The notes under the pieces were generated by a model that was not told the origin of the DNA, did not search any database, and worked only from the letters and a program-made list of their open reading frames with translations. Positions 7,199 through 14,321 of a stretch of 14,467 nucleotides of DNA are shown here, piece by piece. This stretch comes from Deltaproteobacteria bacterium (GTDB lineage Bacteria > Desulfobacterota > Binatia > UBA9968): positions 1 through 14,467 of the forward strand of contig JACPFE010000055.1 in the NCBI GenBank assembly GCA_016183145.1. The letters are read 5' to 3'. Every line of letters begins with the position of its first letter. Position 1 is the stretch's first letter. The translations under genes were made by a program, and so were the position numbers.

Positions 7199-8362
7199 CT
7201 ACGGTTTCACGATCAGCGAAGTTTCTTCTTCTCTCTTGGCTTTTTGCTCCGACAGAAAGAATGCGAAGCTCTTTTGCACGAGGCCGGTGAGAAAGGAAAC
7301 ATCGAGCGGGCCGGGATCGCCTTCGCCGGCTTGGAGCGCGACGGCGAGGGACAGCTTGGCGAGGTCCGCGCGATTGGTCTCGACTAAATAGAGCGCCATG
7401 TCTTCCATGCGGCGTTGAAACAGTTTAGCGTTTTCACCCGCGCAAAGTGCTTTGACGGCGTCGCGCACGATGGCGGCGAGGCGCTCTTCCTTTTGCACTG
7501 GGTTGAGCACAAGACGGCTCGCCTGCGCCTCTTCGATCTGCGGCAGAAACGCTTGCAGCCAATCGTCGGTCAGAATCCAGTAGCGCAGCTCCGGCTCGTC
7601 GAGCAGGCGGCGCGACTGCTCGCGCCAAGCGCCATCCCGCACCTCATCTCGGTTTAACCGCCGATAAATCGGGTGAGGCTGCTCCTTCGGTTTGCCGGTG
7701 TTGATGATCGAGCGGAGCTCATGGAAGTTTTCCAAGCCGCTCTGGCCGCGCGCCTTCGCCTGCTCGTAACCCTCGTAGATAATTTGATCCGCATATTCCC
7801 AAGGAATCGAGATCATCGTGACGTCATGCTGCTGCTTGATATCGTCGGCCATCTGCCGCAGCCCTTTACGGCGAAGCTGCGTACCACCGATGCGAAGCAA
7901 TCCTTCCCCGTCGTGCAGCATCGCCTGAATCAACTGGAGCCCGTGGTTCGGTTGCACCCTGACGATCCATACCAGGCGGGTCCCTCCGCCATCGACGGAA
8001 GACATGTAGGCTTCGATCTCAGGCGCGCGCGTGAAGACCGCGGCCGCCGTTGCTTCGGGCGGCTCCTCTTTGGGCGCCGCCAGCCCTCTCTGAGCCAACT
8101 TGAAAAAAGAGCGTTTAACTTCTCTCTTAACTTCCTTGTCGGCGCTCTCCCTTTCGATGGCCTTCAGGGTTTCGACTGCGGCGGCGTCAGATATTTTACC
8201 GAGGGCAAAGACAACCGCCAGGGCGGTGTCCTTCCCCTTGTCCATTTGCTCTCTTAGGCGCGGAATGAGCGCCGGAGAGGCATCGTCAATCGCCAGCCCC
8301 GACTGGCGCAACTGCTCGATACCTCTCCGGATCGCGTCTTCGTGGGATTTCTTTTTCGCCAA
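7199..8362 (-). CDS. Unrecognised helical protein with HEAT-like N-terminal part
   Basis: No family is recognised with confidence. The reading frame is open far upstream, but that part is antisense-free shadow of the deacetylase gene. The first plausible start after the deacetylase stop is TTG at 8362 (387 residues), with only a weak GGGA upstream. Residues about 5-92 form paired amphipathic helices resembling HEAT/armadillo repeats ('ALAVVFALGKISDAAAVETL'). A charged, alanine/proline-rich linker follows (93-112). A mixed region (about 115-200) contains 'TRLVWIVRVQPNHGLQLIQ' and 'DVTMISIPWEYADQIIYEGYEQA'. A helical C-terminal part (240-380) ends in a lysine/glutamate-rich tail. There is no signal peptide or membrane segment. 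It lies 41 bases after the deacetylase gene and is probably cotranscribed with it. I infer a cytoplasmic protein-interaction role only. Confidence 0.75.
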   Translation of the reverse strand: MAKKKSHEDAIRRGIEQLRQSGLAIDDASPALIPRLREQMDKGKDTALAVVFALGKISDAAAVETLKAIERESADKEVKREVKRSFFKLAQRGLAAPKEEPPEATAAAVFTRAPEIEAYMSSVDGGGTRLVWIVRVQPNHGLQLIQAMLHDGEGLLRIGGTQLRRKGLRQMADDIKQQHDVTMISIPWEYADQIIYEGYEQAKARGQSGLENFHELRSIINTGKPKEQPHPIYRRLNRDEVRDGAWREQSRRLLDEPELRYWILTDDWLQAFLPQIEEAQASRLVLNPVQKEERLAAIVRDAVKALCAGENAKLFQRRMEDMALYLVETNRADLAKLSLAVALQAGEGDPGPLDVSFLTGLVQKSFAFFLSEQKAKREEETSLIVKP

Positions 8363-8403
8363 TGGAAATTCCCGTTGTATGATCCTGGCAACCGGAAGCT
8401 TCT

Positions 8404-9345
8404 CTACGGCTTCGTCAAGTCGCTCAGCACGCCCGCCCGCCCCGCGAAGGCAAAGTTCGGCCAGGTTTCCACTTGAGCGTCGTGGTAATTTTCCCGGTAC
8501 CACTTGGCGAGTTCCCCAGCGGTGGCAAACCAGACCTTGCCATGACTCTTGGCGTAGCGAATGAACTCGCGCAAGAGGTGCGCGCGGAACGGCCGGCCGC
8601 CGACGAAAGGATGGTTGCCCCAGATCATGAATTTTGGATCGGTGGCGCCCTCCTCGTAGAGGCAATCGAAGGCGTCCTTCCACATCTGCAAAAGATCCCG
8701 CGGCGTCCTCCCCGCCCGCTGGTAGCTTGAGTAGTCGTTGAGATCGGCGAAGTAACTGAGCACGGTCAACTCTTTGTTCTTCACTTTGAGTGTGTATGGC
8801 GTTTCCTGGTGCTGCGGGTCCATCCAGTAGGTATAGCCGCACTCGACGATCACTTCCGGGGTATTGACGCTCGGGGCGATGCCGGTGGAAAGATAACCCA
8901 CCGGCGTCTTGCCCACGACTTTTTTAACGATGTCGACGGTCCGCTGGAGATCCTTTTTCTCCTTGTCGCGCTTTTTCATGTAACTGTAGTCATGAATCCA
9001 GGTCTCCGTGCCGACCTCATGCCCCATCTCGACCGCTTCCTTGAAAATCTCCGGATAGTTCTGCACCGTGATACCCGTCGGGAAAAACGTCGTGCGAATC
9101 TTTTCCGTCTCGAAGATTTCCAGGAAACGATAAATCCCGACCCGCTCGCCGAACTCCCGGTCGGTAATCGCTCCCAAGTCTTTTTTCGTCAGCGCGTTTT
9201 TGGGAAAGGCGCGGCGATTTTGATGTTGCTGCGTCCTGGGCCCGCCCAGATCTTCCGGCCAAGTCTCGAACGCCACGCAGGGGGTAAGCGCCACGCGCGC
9301 GCCGTCCGGCCATTGGATCGGTTTTCTCTTCGGTCTAACTTTCAT
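8404..9345 (-). CDS. Polysaccharide deacetylase-fold protein, PuuE/allantoinase-like
   Basis: A 313-residue NodB-fold protein with no signal peptide, hence cytoplasmic. 'GARVALTPCVAFETWPED' (15-32) matches the first strand region of PuuE-like members. 'IRTTFFPTG' (83-91) and GHEVGTETWIHDY (108-120) correspond to the NodB helix and metal-motif region, and 'RPFRAHLLREFIRYAKSHGKVWFAT' covers the typical C-terminal block. In ordinary deacetylases the second motif is HxxxH; here it reads Glu114-x3-His118, so the usual zinc site is altered. PuuE relatives open the allantoin ring; others act on N-acetyl sugars or aromatic amides. The substrate is unresolved. GAGGAGG sits four bases before the ATG. 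It is first in a two-gene minus-strand unit with the HEAT-like protein. Confidence 0.85.
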   Translation of the reverse strand: MKVRPKRKPIQWPDGARVALTPCVAFETWPEDLGGPRTQQHQNRRAFPKNALTKKDLGAITDREFGERVGIYRFLEIFETEKIRTTFFPTGITVQNYPEIFKEAVEMGHEVGTETWIHDYSYMKKRDKEKKDLQRTVDIVKKVVGKTPVGYLSTGIAPSVNTPEVIVECGYTYWMDPQHQETPYTLKVKNKELTVLSYFADLNDYSSYQRAGRTPRDLLQMWKDAFDCLYEEGATDPKFMIWGNHPFVGGRPFRAHLLREFIRYAKSHGKVWFATAGELAKWYRENYHDAQVETWPNFAFAGRAGVLSDLTKP

Positions 9346-9440
9346 AGTGCCTCCTCAGCTGTGAATTTGGATTAGTCATGCCATAGTTACGGCGACATTC
9401 CAACCGCACAGAATGTAGGCCGCATGGATCAGCCGTTTTC

Positions 9441-9484
9441 CTCCCCCGCGTCGCGGGGGAGTCTGCCCTGAGCGTGTCGAAGGG
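9441..9484. repeat. Two adjoining small palindromes between divergent genes
   Basis: CTCCCCCGC (9441-9449) is exactly inverted by GCGGGGGAG (9453-9461), giving a very GC-rich hairpin. Immediately after comes CCCTGAGCGTGTCGAAGGG (9466-9484), whose ends CCCT and AGGG pair; this motif type recurs between genes in many bacteria. The rest of the 280-base gap 9346-9625 holds Shine-Dalgarno sequences for the two divergent genes and no gene that I can support. Confidence 0.65.
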
Positions 9485-9625
9485 ACGAAGGAGGGGGCTC
9501 GATCGATTTGAATGGTTTGAACTTCGAACATAAACGCGAGACTCGAAAGGGCGGCGTTCGGCCTTGACTTGCGCCGAGATGCCAGCTAATTGAATGCATT
9601 GATTCCGGCACAGGAGGATTGTTTT

Positions 9626-10417
9626 ATGGCAGACGGAAAACTGATCGAATATCGGGTTGACAACGGTGTGGCCGTTTTGGAAATCAACCGGCCGCCGGTC
9701 AACAGCTATACTACGGAATTACTCAAAGAATTGGACGCGGCGATTCTCGAGGCTCGGTTTGACGACAACGCCCACGCCATCGTCATCACCGGCAAAGTGG
9801 AAAAGTTTTTTTCTGCCGGCGCCGACATCAACATGCTCTCCAGCAAACCCCTCTCTTTCAAGAACAACTTTGCTTTACACGGCCACGAAGTCCTCATGCG
9901 GCTCGAAAATACGCCGAAGATCGTCATCGCGGCGATTAACGGTCACGCGGTAGGCGGCGGGCTCGAGATCGCCATGGCTTGTGACATCCGCATCGCCAAG
10001 AAGGAAGGCGGCCGCGTCGGCCTGGCGGAGATCAATCTGGGCGTTATGCCCGGCATGGGCGGCACGCAACGACTGCCGCGCCTGGTCGGCAAGGCCCGCG
10101 CGATGGAACTATGCGCGACGGGAAAGACCATCGCCTTTGAAGAAGCCCTCGACATGGGTCTCGTCCATTACATTTACGAGCGCGAAAATTTCATGGAACA
10201 GGTGATGGACTACGCGCGCCAATTCATCGTTCCGAACAAGAGCAGCCTGGCGGTCGGCAAAGTCAAACGCGCGATCAACACCGGCCTCGAACTGTCGCTG
10301 CCCGACGGCCTCGCCTTCGAGAGAGAACTTCTCGCCCAGACCTTCGCCAGCGAGGACGGACAGGAAGGCGTGAAAGCGTATCTCGAAAAGCGAACCGCGC
10401 AATTCAAGGGAAAATAA
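9626..10417 (+). CDS. Enoyl-CoA hydratase/isomerase (crotonase) family protein
   Basis: A cytoplasmic crotonase of 263 residues, the standard length, hydrating 2-enoyl-CoA thioesters in fatty-acid or aromatic-acid breakdown. The oxyanion-hole segment FFSAGADINML (61-71) and HAVGGGLEIAMACD (107-120) are clear. Both acid/base glutamates of true hydratases are present, Glu114 (GGGLE) and Glu135 (LAEI). PGMGGTQRLPRLVG (142-155) follows. The start at 9626 is chosen for AGGAGG (9612-9617) eight bases upstream; an in-frame ATG at 9590 has no support. The next gene, aldehyde dehydrogenase, has the same orientation 123 bases on, separated by a palindromic repeat, so the two may form an operon. The chain-length or ring specificity cannot be told. 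Confidence 0.93.
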   Translation: MADGKLIEYRVDNGVAVLEINRPPVNSYTTELLKELDAAILEARFDDNAHAIVITGKVEKFFSAGADINMLSSKPLSFKNNFALHGHEVLMRLENTPKIVIAAINGHAVGGGLEIAMACDIRIAKKEGGRVGLAEINLGVMPGMGGTQRLPRLVGKARAMELCATGKTIAFEEALDMGLVHYIYERENFMEQVMDYARQFIVPNKSSLAVGKVKRAINTGLELSLPDGLAFERELLAQTFASEDGQEGVKAYLEKRTAQFKGK

Positions 10418-10427
10418 GAGGGGAAAA

Positions 10428-10523
10428 GTGAGTTAGGGATTAGTGATTTAGTGAATTAGCAGCCAGTCACTAGCCCCTAATCCCTAATTCACTAGCTCCC
10501 TAATTCACTAACTCACTAATCAC
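10428..10523. repeat. AT-rich inverted repeat of TTAGTGAATTAG units
   Basis: The left arm (10428-10460) is built from GTGAGTTAG, GGATTAGTG and ATTTAGTGAATTAG. The right arm (10477-10523) contains the inverted words CTAATCCCTAATTCACTAG, CCTAATTCACTAACTCAC and TAATCAC. The arms can pair in several registers, and the right arm repeats the CCTAATTCACTA word twice. Its base composition is far more AT-rich than the flanking genes. It fills almost the whole gap between crotonase and aldehyde dehydrogenase genes. Confidence 0.75.
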
Positions 10524-10540
10524 TGTTGAAGGAGTAGCTA

Positions 10541-12004
10541 ATGGCCAAGATGTTTATCGGCGGCGAGTCTGTCGATTCCGTAACCAAGAACACAACCGAA
10601 GTGCGCAATCCCGCGACCGGTGCGACGGTCGATACCGTGCCGCAAGGAAACGACAAAGATGTTCACCAAGCGATCCAAGCCGCTGAGGATGCTTTCAAGG
10701 TTTGGTCCGACGTGACGCCGGAGGATCGCGGCAACGCGCTCTTAAGCGCCGGCGAGCTGATCAAGAAGAACGCCGGGGAAATCGCCCAGCTACTCACGCA
10801 AGAGCAAGGCAAAACGCTGTTCGAAGCGGGGCTGGAAATTCACCACCTCGTTCACGGCTTGGAATTCTACGCCGGGCTGGCGTCCAAAGTGCGCGGCTCC
10901 CATGTGCCGCTGCCGCAGAAAAGCGCCTACGGTATGGTCGTGCGCCAGCCGATCGGCGTGTGCGGCGGCATCGTGCCGTGGAATTTCCCGCTCACGCTCA
11001 TGGGCACCAAGCTCGGTCCCGCACTGGCTGCGGGAAACACCATTATCATCAAGCCGGCGAGCACCACGCCACTAGCAACTATTAAAGTGATCGAGCTGAT
11101 CGCCCAGGCGACCTTTGGCGAAGGCAAGGCGCAAAAGACCCTGCCCAAGGGAACGGTCAACGTCGTCACCGGCCCGGGCGGCAGCGTCGGCGAGGAACTC
11201 CTGCGCAACCCGCGCATCCGCCGCATCGCCTTTACCGGCTCGACGCCGGTGGGACGCCATGTCATGGAGGTTGCGGGACGCGAGATCAAGCGTGTCACGC
11301 TGGAGCTTGGCGGCAGCGATCCGATGATCGTCATGGAGGATGCAAATCTCGACCTGGCCGTGAAGATGGCCGACGTTGGCCGCTATTTCAATTGCGGCCA
11401 GATGTGTCTCGGCGTCAAGCGGCTCTTTCTCCAGGAATCGATCGCGGATAATTTCCTGGGCGGACTGGTGGAAATTCTCAAAAAGAAAACCGTCGGCAAC
11501 GGCATGAGCAAGGAGACCCGCATGGGGCCGATCCATATCGGCTCGCAGCGCCAGGAGATCGAAGAGCAGGTGGAAGACGCCAAGGCGCGCGGCGCCAAGA
11601 TTTTATTCGGGGGCGAGCGCCCCAAGGGCGGCGATCTCGACCAAGGCTTTTTCTATCTGCCGACGTTGATGAGCAACGTGCCCGACGACGCGCGCATGAC
11701 CAAGGAGGAAGTCTTCGGCCCGGCGCTGCCGGTCTACACGTTCAAGACCCTGGACGAGGCGCTTGAGAAAGCCAACTCGTCTGAGTACGGCCTCGGTTCC
11801 TCGATCTGGACGCGTAATTTGCTCAACGCCAACAAGGCGATCGACAAGCTCCAGGCGGGAAACGTCTGGGTCAACTCGCTCCACTACGGTTACGACGAGC
11901 TGCCCTTCGGCGGCGTAAAATCGAGCGGCGTCGGCCGCGAGCATGGCCCCGAAGCGCTGGATTATTATCTCGAGCCGAAGGGCGTGGTCATCGTCAACGT
12001 TTAA
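10541..12004 (+). CDS. NAD(P)-dependent aldehyde dehydrogenase
   Basis: A cytoplasmic aldehyde dehydrogenase of 487 residues, full length, oxidising an aldehyde to the acid. Landmarks are PWNFPL (146-151, with Asn148), the cofactor lysine Lys171 in KPAS, FTGSTPVGR (231-239), the general base Glu255 in LELGG, catalytic Cys289 in NCGQMC, EVFGP (390-394) and PFGGVKSSGVGREHG near the C-terminus. It is closest in style to the succinate-semialdehyde/lactaldehyde/betaine-aldehyde classes, but the substrate cannot be assigned. GAAGGAG (10528-10534) lies six bases before the ATG, directly after the AT-rich repeat. It probably shares a transcript with the crotonase gene and could oxidise an aldehyde from the same catabolic route; this is inferred from order alone. 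Confidence 0.95.
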   Translation: MAKMFIGGESVDSVTKNTTEVRNPATGATVDTVPQGNDKDVHQAIQAAEDAFKVWSDVTPEDRGNALLSAGELIKKNAGEIAQLLTQEQGKTLFEAGLEIHHLVHGLEFYAGLASKVRGSHVPLPQKSAYGMVVRQPIGVCGGIVPWNFPLTLMGTKLGPALAAGNTIIIKPASTTPLATIKVIELIAQATFGEGKAQKTLPKGTVNVVTGPGGSVGEELLRNPRIRRIAFTGSTPVGRHVMEVAGREIKRVTLELGGSDPMIVMEDANLDLAVKMADVGRYFNCGQMCLGVKRLFLQESIADNFLGGLVEILKKKTVGNGMSKETRMGPIHIGSQRQEIEEQVEDAKARGAKILFGGERPKGGDLDQGFFYLPTLMSNVPDDARMTKEEVFGPALPVYTFKTLDEALEKANSSEYGLGSSIWTRNLLNANKAIDKLQAGNVWVNSLHYGYDELPFGGVKSSGVGREHGPEALDYYLEPKGVVIVNV

Positions 12005-12103
12005 GTAGGGGCAGACCCCTGTGTCTGCCCTTTCGAATTCCGTGTAGGGGCAGACCCCTGTGTCTGCCCTTTCGGGCGGGCCACCAAATAGGGTCGCCCC
12101 TAC
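12005..12103. repeat. Tandem 31-bp repeat with inverted terminal copy
   Basis: A 31-base unit beginning GTAGGGGCAGACCCC occurs twice without mismatch at 12005-12035 and 12044-12074 (period 39). The segment closes with GGGTCGCCCCTAC (12091-12103), whose last eight bases invert the GTAGGGGC beginning. Each unit also folds on itself through GGGCAGAC and GTCTGCCC. The arrangement resembles dispersed 'GTAGGGGCGACCC' intergenic elements seen in many genomes. Confidence 0.8.
12009..12033 (+). terminator. Possible Rho-independent terminator after aldehyde dehydrogenase
   Basis: GGGCAGAC (12009-12016) pairs with GTCTGCCC (12023-12030) around a six-base loop and is followed by TTT. It begins four bases after the stop codon, and a second identical hairpin follows. 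The T run is short, so termination is plausible rather than certain. Confidence 0.45.
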
Positions 12104-12149
12104 AAATATTTCTTGCGACGCAGAACCGCTGGGGGTTGGGATAATTCGT

Positions 12150-12179
12150 TTGACAACCGACCACCCGCTCGACTAGCTT
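12150..12179 (+). promoter_or_regulatory. Candidate sigma-70 promoter for the VOC gene
   Basis: A perfect TTGACA (12150-12155) is followed after 18 bases by TAGCTT (12174-12179), a poor but acceptable -10 box. The predicted start of transcription would be roughly 25 bases before the ATG and just before the AAAGGAG ribosome-binding site. It agrees with the terminator-like hairpins upstream that would separate this gene from the aldehyde dehydrogenase. Confidence 0.4.
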
Positions 12180-12211
12180 AGCCCAATCCTGGATGAACAA
12201 AGGAGCTCTCG

Positions 12212-13012
12212 ATGTTTGCACAAATCCGACATATGGCGATCGTTACCAGCAACGCGAATCACGAAGGCGATTTTTATAGAGATGTATTCGGCATGAGACG
12301 TTCAAGCCAAGTTCGCGCCGGCGGCGCCGTGGTTGTCGGCGACGGATATATCGGCTTGAACTTGAATCCGCGGGCGCCGGGACGGCAGGCTGGTTTCGAT
12401 CATTTCGGCTTCGAGGTGCAGGACGTTGAGACGGTTTTTTCGCGCCTCAAGGACAAGTATCCCAAAGTCCAGGTGCTCAAACGCCCCAGCAACCGGCCCT
12501 TCGCCGGGATCAGCCTGCATGACCCAGCGGGCAACGTATTCGATTTATCGCAGCTTGGCATGGAAAATCGCCGCGATCTTTACACCGACGAGACCGAAGA
12601 GCGCAAGCGCCGCATCGGTCACTTCGGTCTCCGTTGCGTCGAGCCGGAGCAATGCGCCGAATTCTATCGATCCGTTTTCGAATTGACGGAACTCGAAAAG
12701 CCCGCCGGCGATCTCAATCACTATCTGTCGGACGGCAAAGTCACGCTGGCGGTCATGCCGTGGAAGATTTCCGACTTCTATGGCTCCGGCATCGAGCGGC
12801 CGGCCCTTGACCACATTGGCTTTAAAGTGGAAAACATGCCAGCGTTCAAAGCGGACTTGGAAAAATTCACCAGCGCTAACCCAACACCCGACGACCGACC
12901 CGAGAAAAACCCGGAGCACGAAGTGAGGCAAAAACTGCTCGCGACCTGCTGCTTCGGACAATTTCAAATGTCCGATCCCGACGGCGTGCTGATCGACGTG
13001 TCGGACGGCTAA
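12212..13012 (+). CDS. Two-domain VOC protein, extradiol dioxygenase-like
   Basis: A cytoplasmic protein of 266 residues with two vicinal-oxygen-chelate modules. Module 1 (about 4-116) has His7 (IRHMAI), His64 (FDHFGFEV) and 'DPAGNVFDLSQ' with Asp111. Module 2 (about 134-264) has His137 (IGHFGL), His201 (LDHIGFKV) and 'DPDGVLIDVSD' with Asp262. In most metal-binding VOC enzymes the carboxylate ligand is Glu; both modules use Asp, if aligned correctly. Family members include ring-cleaving dioxygenases, glyoxalases and resistance proteins; the two-module layout favours the dioxygenase-like group. AAAGGAG (12199-12205) is six bases before the ATG. It probably has its own promoter. A role in aromatic breakdown with the crotonase and aldehyde dehydrogenase is possible but unproven. 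Confidence 0.85.
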   Translation: MFAQIRHMAIVTSNANHEGDFYRDVFGMRRSSQVRAGGAVVVGDGYIGLNLNPRAPGRQAGFDHFGFEVQDVETVFSRLKDKYPKVQVLKRPSNRPFAGISLHDPAGNVFDLSQLGMENRRDLYTDETEERKRRIGHFGLRCVEPEQCAEFYRSVFELTELEKPAGDLNHYLSDGKVTLAVMPWKISDFYGSGIERPALDHIGFKVENMPAFKADLEKFTSANPTPDDRPEKNPEHEVRQKLLATCCFGQFQMSDPDGVLIDVSDG

Positions 13013-13051
13013 AGCACCGACTTTCGGCTCGCAGCCGCAGTAAATTCTCTT

Positions 13052-13114
13052 AACCGCAAAGGGCGCAAAGGTCACAAAAAGACCTCTTTTGCGTTCTATG
13101 CGTTCTTTGCGGTT
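13052..13114. repeat. Inverted repeat AACCGCAAAG/CTTTGCGGTT between convergent genes
   Basis: AACCGCAAAG (13052-13061) is exactly inverted by CTTTGCGGTT (13105-13114). Inside, GCGCAAAGGTC (13063-13073) is imperfectly inverted by GACCTCTTTTGCG (13081-13093). The words 'CCGCAAAGGGCGCAAAG' belong to a commonly seen dispersed intergenic repeat type. Placed between convergent genes, it may act as a two-way transcription stop; that is inferred. Confidence 0.75.
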
Positions 13115-13125
13115 GTCCTAATTCT

Positions 13126-14112
13126 TTATCCCGCCCGCTTGCTCCACCGTCCCACAGCCAAACCCAAGGCAATGATGGCGACGAAGAAACTGAGCGCCGG
13201 AATCATCGCTCGCGCCGGCGGCTCCACCCCGGTCACGGATACGTTCTTCTCAGTGCGGAGTATCGGGCGCCCGGAAACGTAGGCGATCGCTGCAACTCGG
13301 TACTCCGCCCCGTCGGTAAACTGGAAATTCATTGCAAATTCCCCCGTCACAGAAAGCCTGTCAACCGCGAAAACCATTTTGCCTTTTTCCGGGTGAGTAA
13401 TGGTAAGCGTAAGCAGCGCAGGCGGTTTCTCCGCCTGTTCATCTCCTGCCAATCGCCAACGAATGTTGCTCAGCTTTCCAACCGTGGCCGGATCGACCTC
13501 CAGCCAGCCAAAGTACCGGGCGCTTTCCGCGGCTTGCGCGGGAGCGATTCCAGGCGACAGCAGCAAACTGCCCATTGAGAAAAGCAATCCCGTGGCGATT
13601 TCATTCGTTCGCGAGGGCCCAGTGAAGACCTTGCCGGCGACCACGCCGAAAACAAAAAGCGCCAGTGAAAATAGGCCGAGAAAAAACCATTTTTGTTTGT
13701 TCTCGCGGATCTTGAAGTTGAATGTCTTGGCCGCCTTTCGTCCGTCCGGCGCGATAAATTCGACGGCTAACAGGTACTCGCCGCGAATCGGAAACAAATA
13801 TTTCCACTCCGCCTTCCCTTGCCTGAGCGGCAGAGTCATTGCCATCAATTGGCTCCCTTCGACAAAGGGAAAGTCGGTTGAAAAAAACCGCCCGGGCTTG
13901 GGCGCGTCGAGACGAATCGCCGCGCTACCCTGAATCACCGGCCTGCCGTCGGCGCCCGTGACCAAGAGCGTCAGCGTGGCGGGATCGGAGTAGGGATGAA
14001 GCAACTCAAAACGCGGCGAAGCCTTGAAATAAATAGTGAACTCTTCGGCCCAGAGGGGCGAGCCGAGAAAAACGACGAGCGCGAACAGTGGGGAGAAAAT
14101 TCTCAGTGGCAA
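13126..14112 (-). CDS. Unrecognised membrane protein with two exported beta-rich domains
   Basis: No family is recognised with confidence. From TTG at 14112 the protein has 328 residues; this start exposes a signal-like segment (5-21, ending near LWA|EE). The open frame runs on to 14271 but there reads through the cbtB-like gene. Domain 1 (about 23-137) is beta-rich, with 'SDPATLTLLVTGADGRPV' and 'GEYLLAVEFIAPDG'. Two hydrophobic segments follow (142-162 and 172-190, the latter ending in APAQAAE). Domain 2 (about 197-295) has the similar 'LLTLTITHPEKG' and 'GAEYRVAAIAYVSGRP'. A final membrane helix covers 303-321. Both domains resemble the YtkA/FixH-type immunoglobulin-like fold by eye. It overlaps the cbtB-like gene by 10 bases, at the place where cbtA would be expected. 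Metal handling is inferred only. Confidence 0.7.
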   Translation of the reverse strand: MPLRIFSPLFALVVFLGSPLWAEEFTIYFKASPRFELLHPYSDPATLTLLVTGADGRPVIQGSAAIRLDAPKPGRFFSTDFPFVEGSQLMAMTLPLRQGKAEWKYLFPIRGEYLLAVEFIAPDGRKAAKTFNFKIRENKQKWFFLGLFSLALFVFGVVAGKVFTGPSRTNEIATGLLFSMGSLLLSPGIAPAQAAESARYFGWLEVDPATVGKLSNIRWRLAGDEQAEKPPALLTLTITHPEKGKMVFAVDRLSVTGEFAMNFQFTDGAEYRVAAIAYVSGRPILRTEKNVSVTGVEPPARAMIPALSFFVAIIALGLAVGRWSKRAG

Positions 14113-14291
14113 GGCACCACGGCCAGCGCGTGACGGAAATTGTGCAGCGTGTCGTGTACCGCCGGGTAGCTGGTGGCGAGCAAAACATAAAGGATCGACC
14201 ATGATGCGAGCAGAAACAGACCCGACTTGATGAAGAACGAAAGTCGCTCCGGCAGCGAAACGCCCAGCCAACTCGCTACGGTTCTTTCCAT
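14103..14291 (-). CDS. cbtB: CbtB-like cobalt transporter subunit
   Basis: A 62-residue membrane protein with one transmembrane helix (about 21-41) and a histidine-rich tail 'HDTLHNFRHALAVVPCH' carrying His46, His50, His54, Cys61 and His62. Length, single helix and the terminal PCH match the CbtB family, predicted with CbtA to take up cobalt in cobalamin-related gene sets. The ATG at 14291 is preferred because GGAGG lies nine bases upstream; the ATG at 14309 has none. No cbtA follows. Instead an unrelated two-domain membrane protein overlaps its 3' end. I see no B12-riboswitch core (GCCACTG) in the 176 bases upstream. The family call rests on the tail motif and size. Confidence 0.8.
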   Translation of the reverse strand: MERTVASWLGVSLPERLSFFIKSGLFLLASWSILYVLLATSYPAVHDTLHNFRHALAVVPCH

Positions 14292-14321
14292 GACAAACCC
14301 CCTCCGCATGACGTGATTCGC

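Noticed and set aside
8363..8842. Upstream part of the HEAT-like open frame
   Set aside because: It overlaps the deacetylase gene in another frame and shows Arg/Gly/Pro-rich shadow sequence; no good start codon or ribosome-binding site.
9429..9611. Minus-strand open frame of 60 residues
   Set aside because: Most of it translates the two palindromes at 9441-9484; no ribosome-binding site and no protein-like pattern.
14113..14271. Upstream part of the two-domain membrane protein frame
   Set aside because: It runs through the cbtB-like gene in a different frame, and the signal segment begins only at about 14112.
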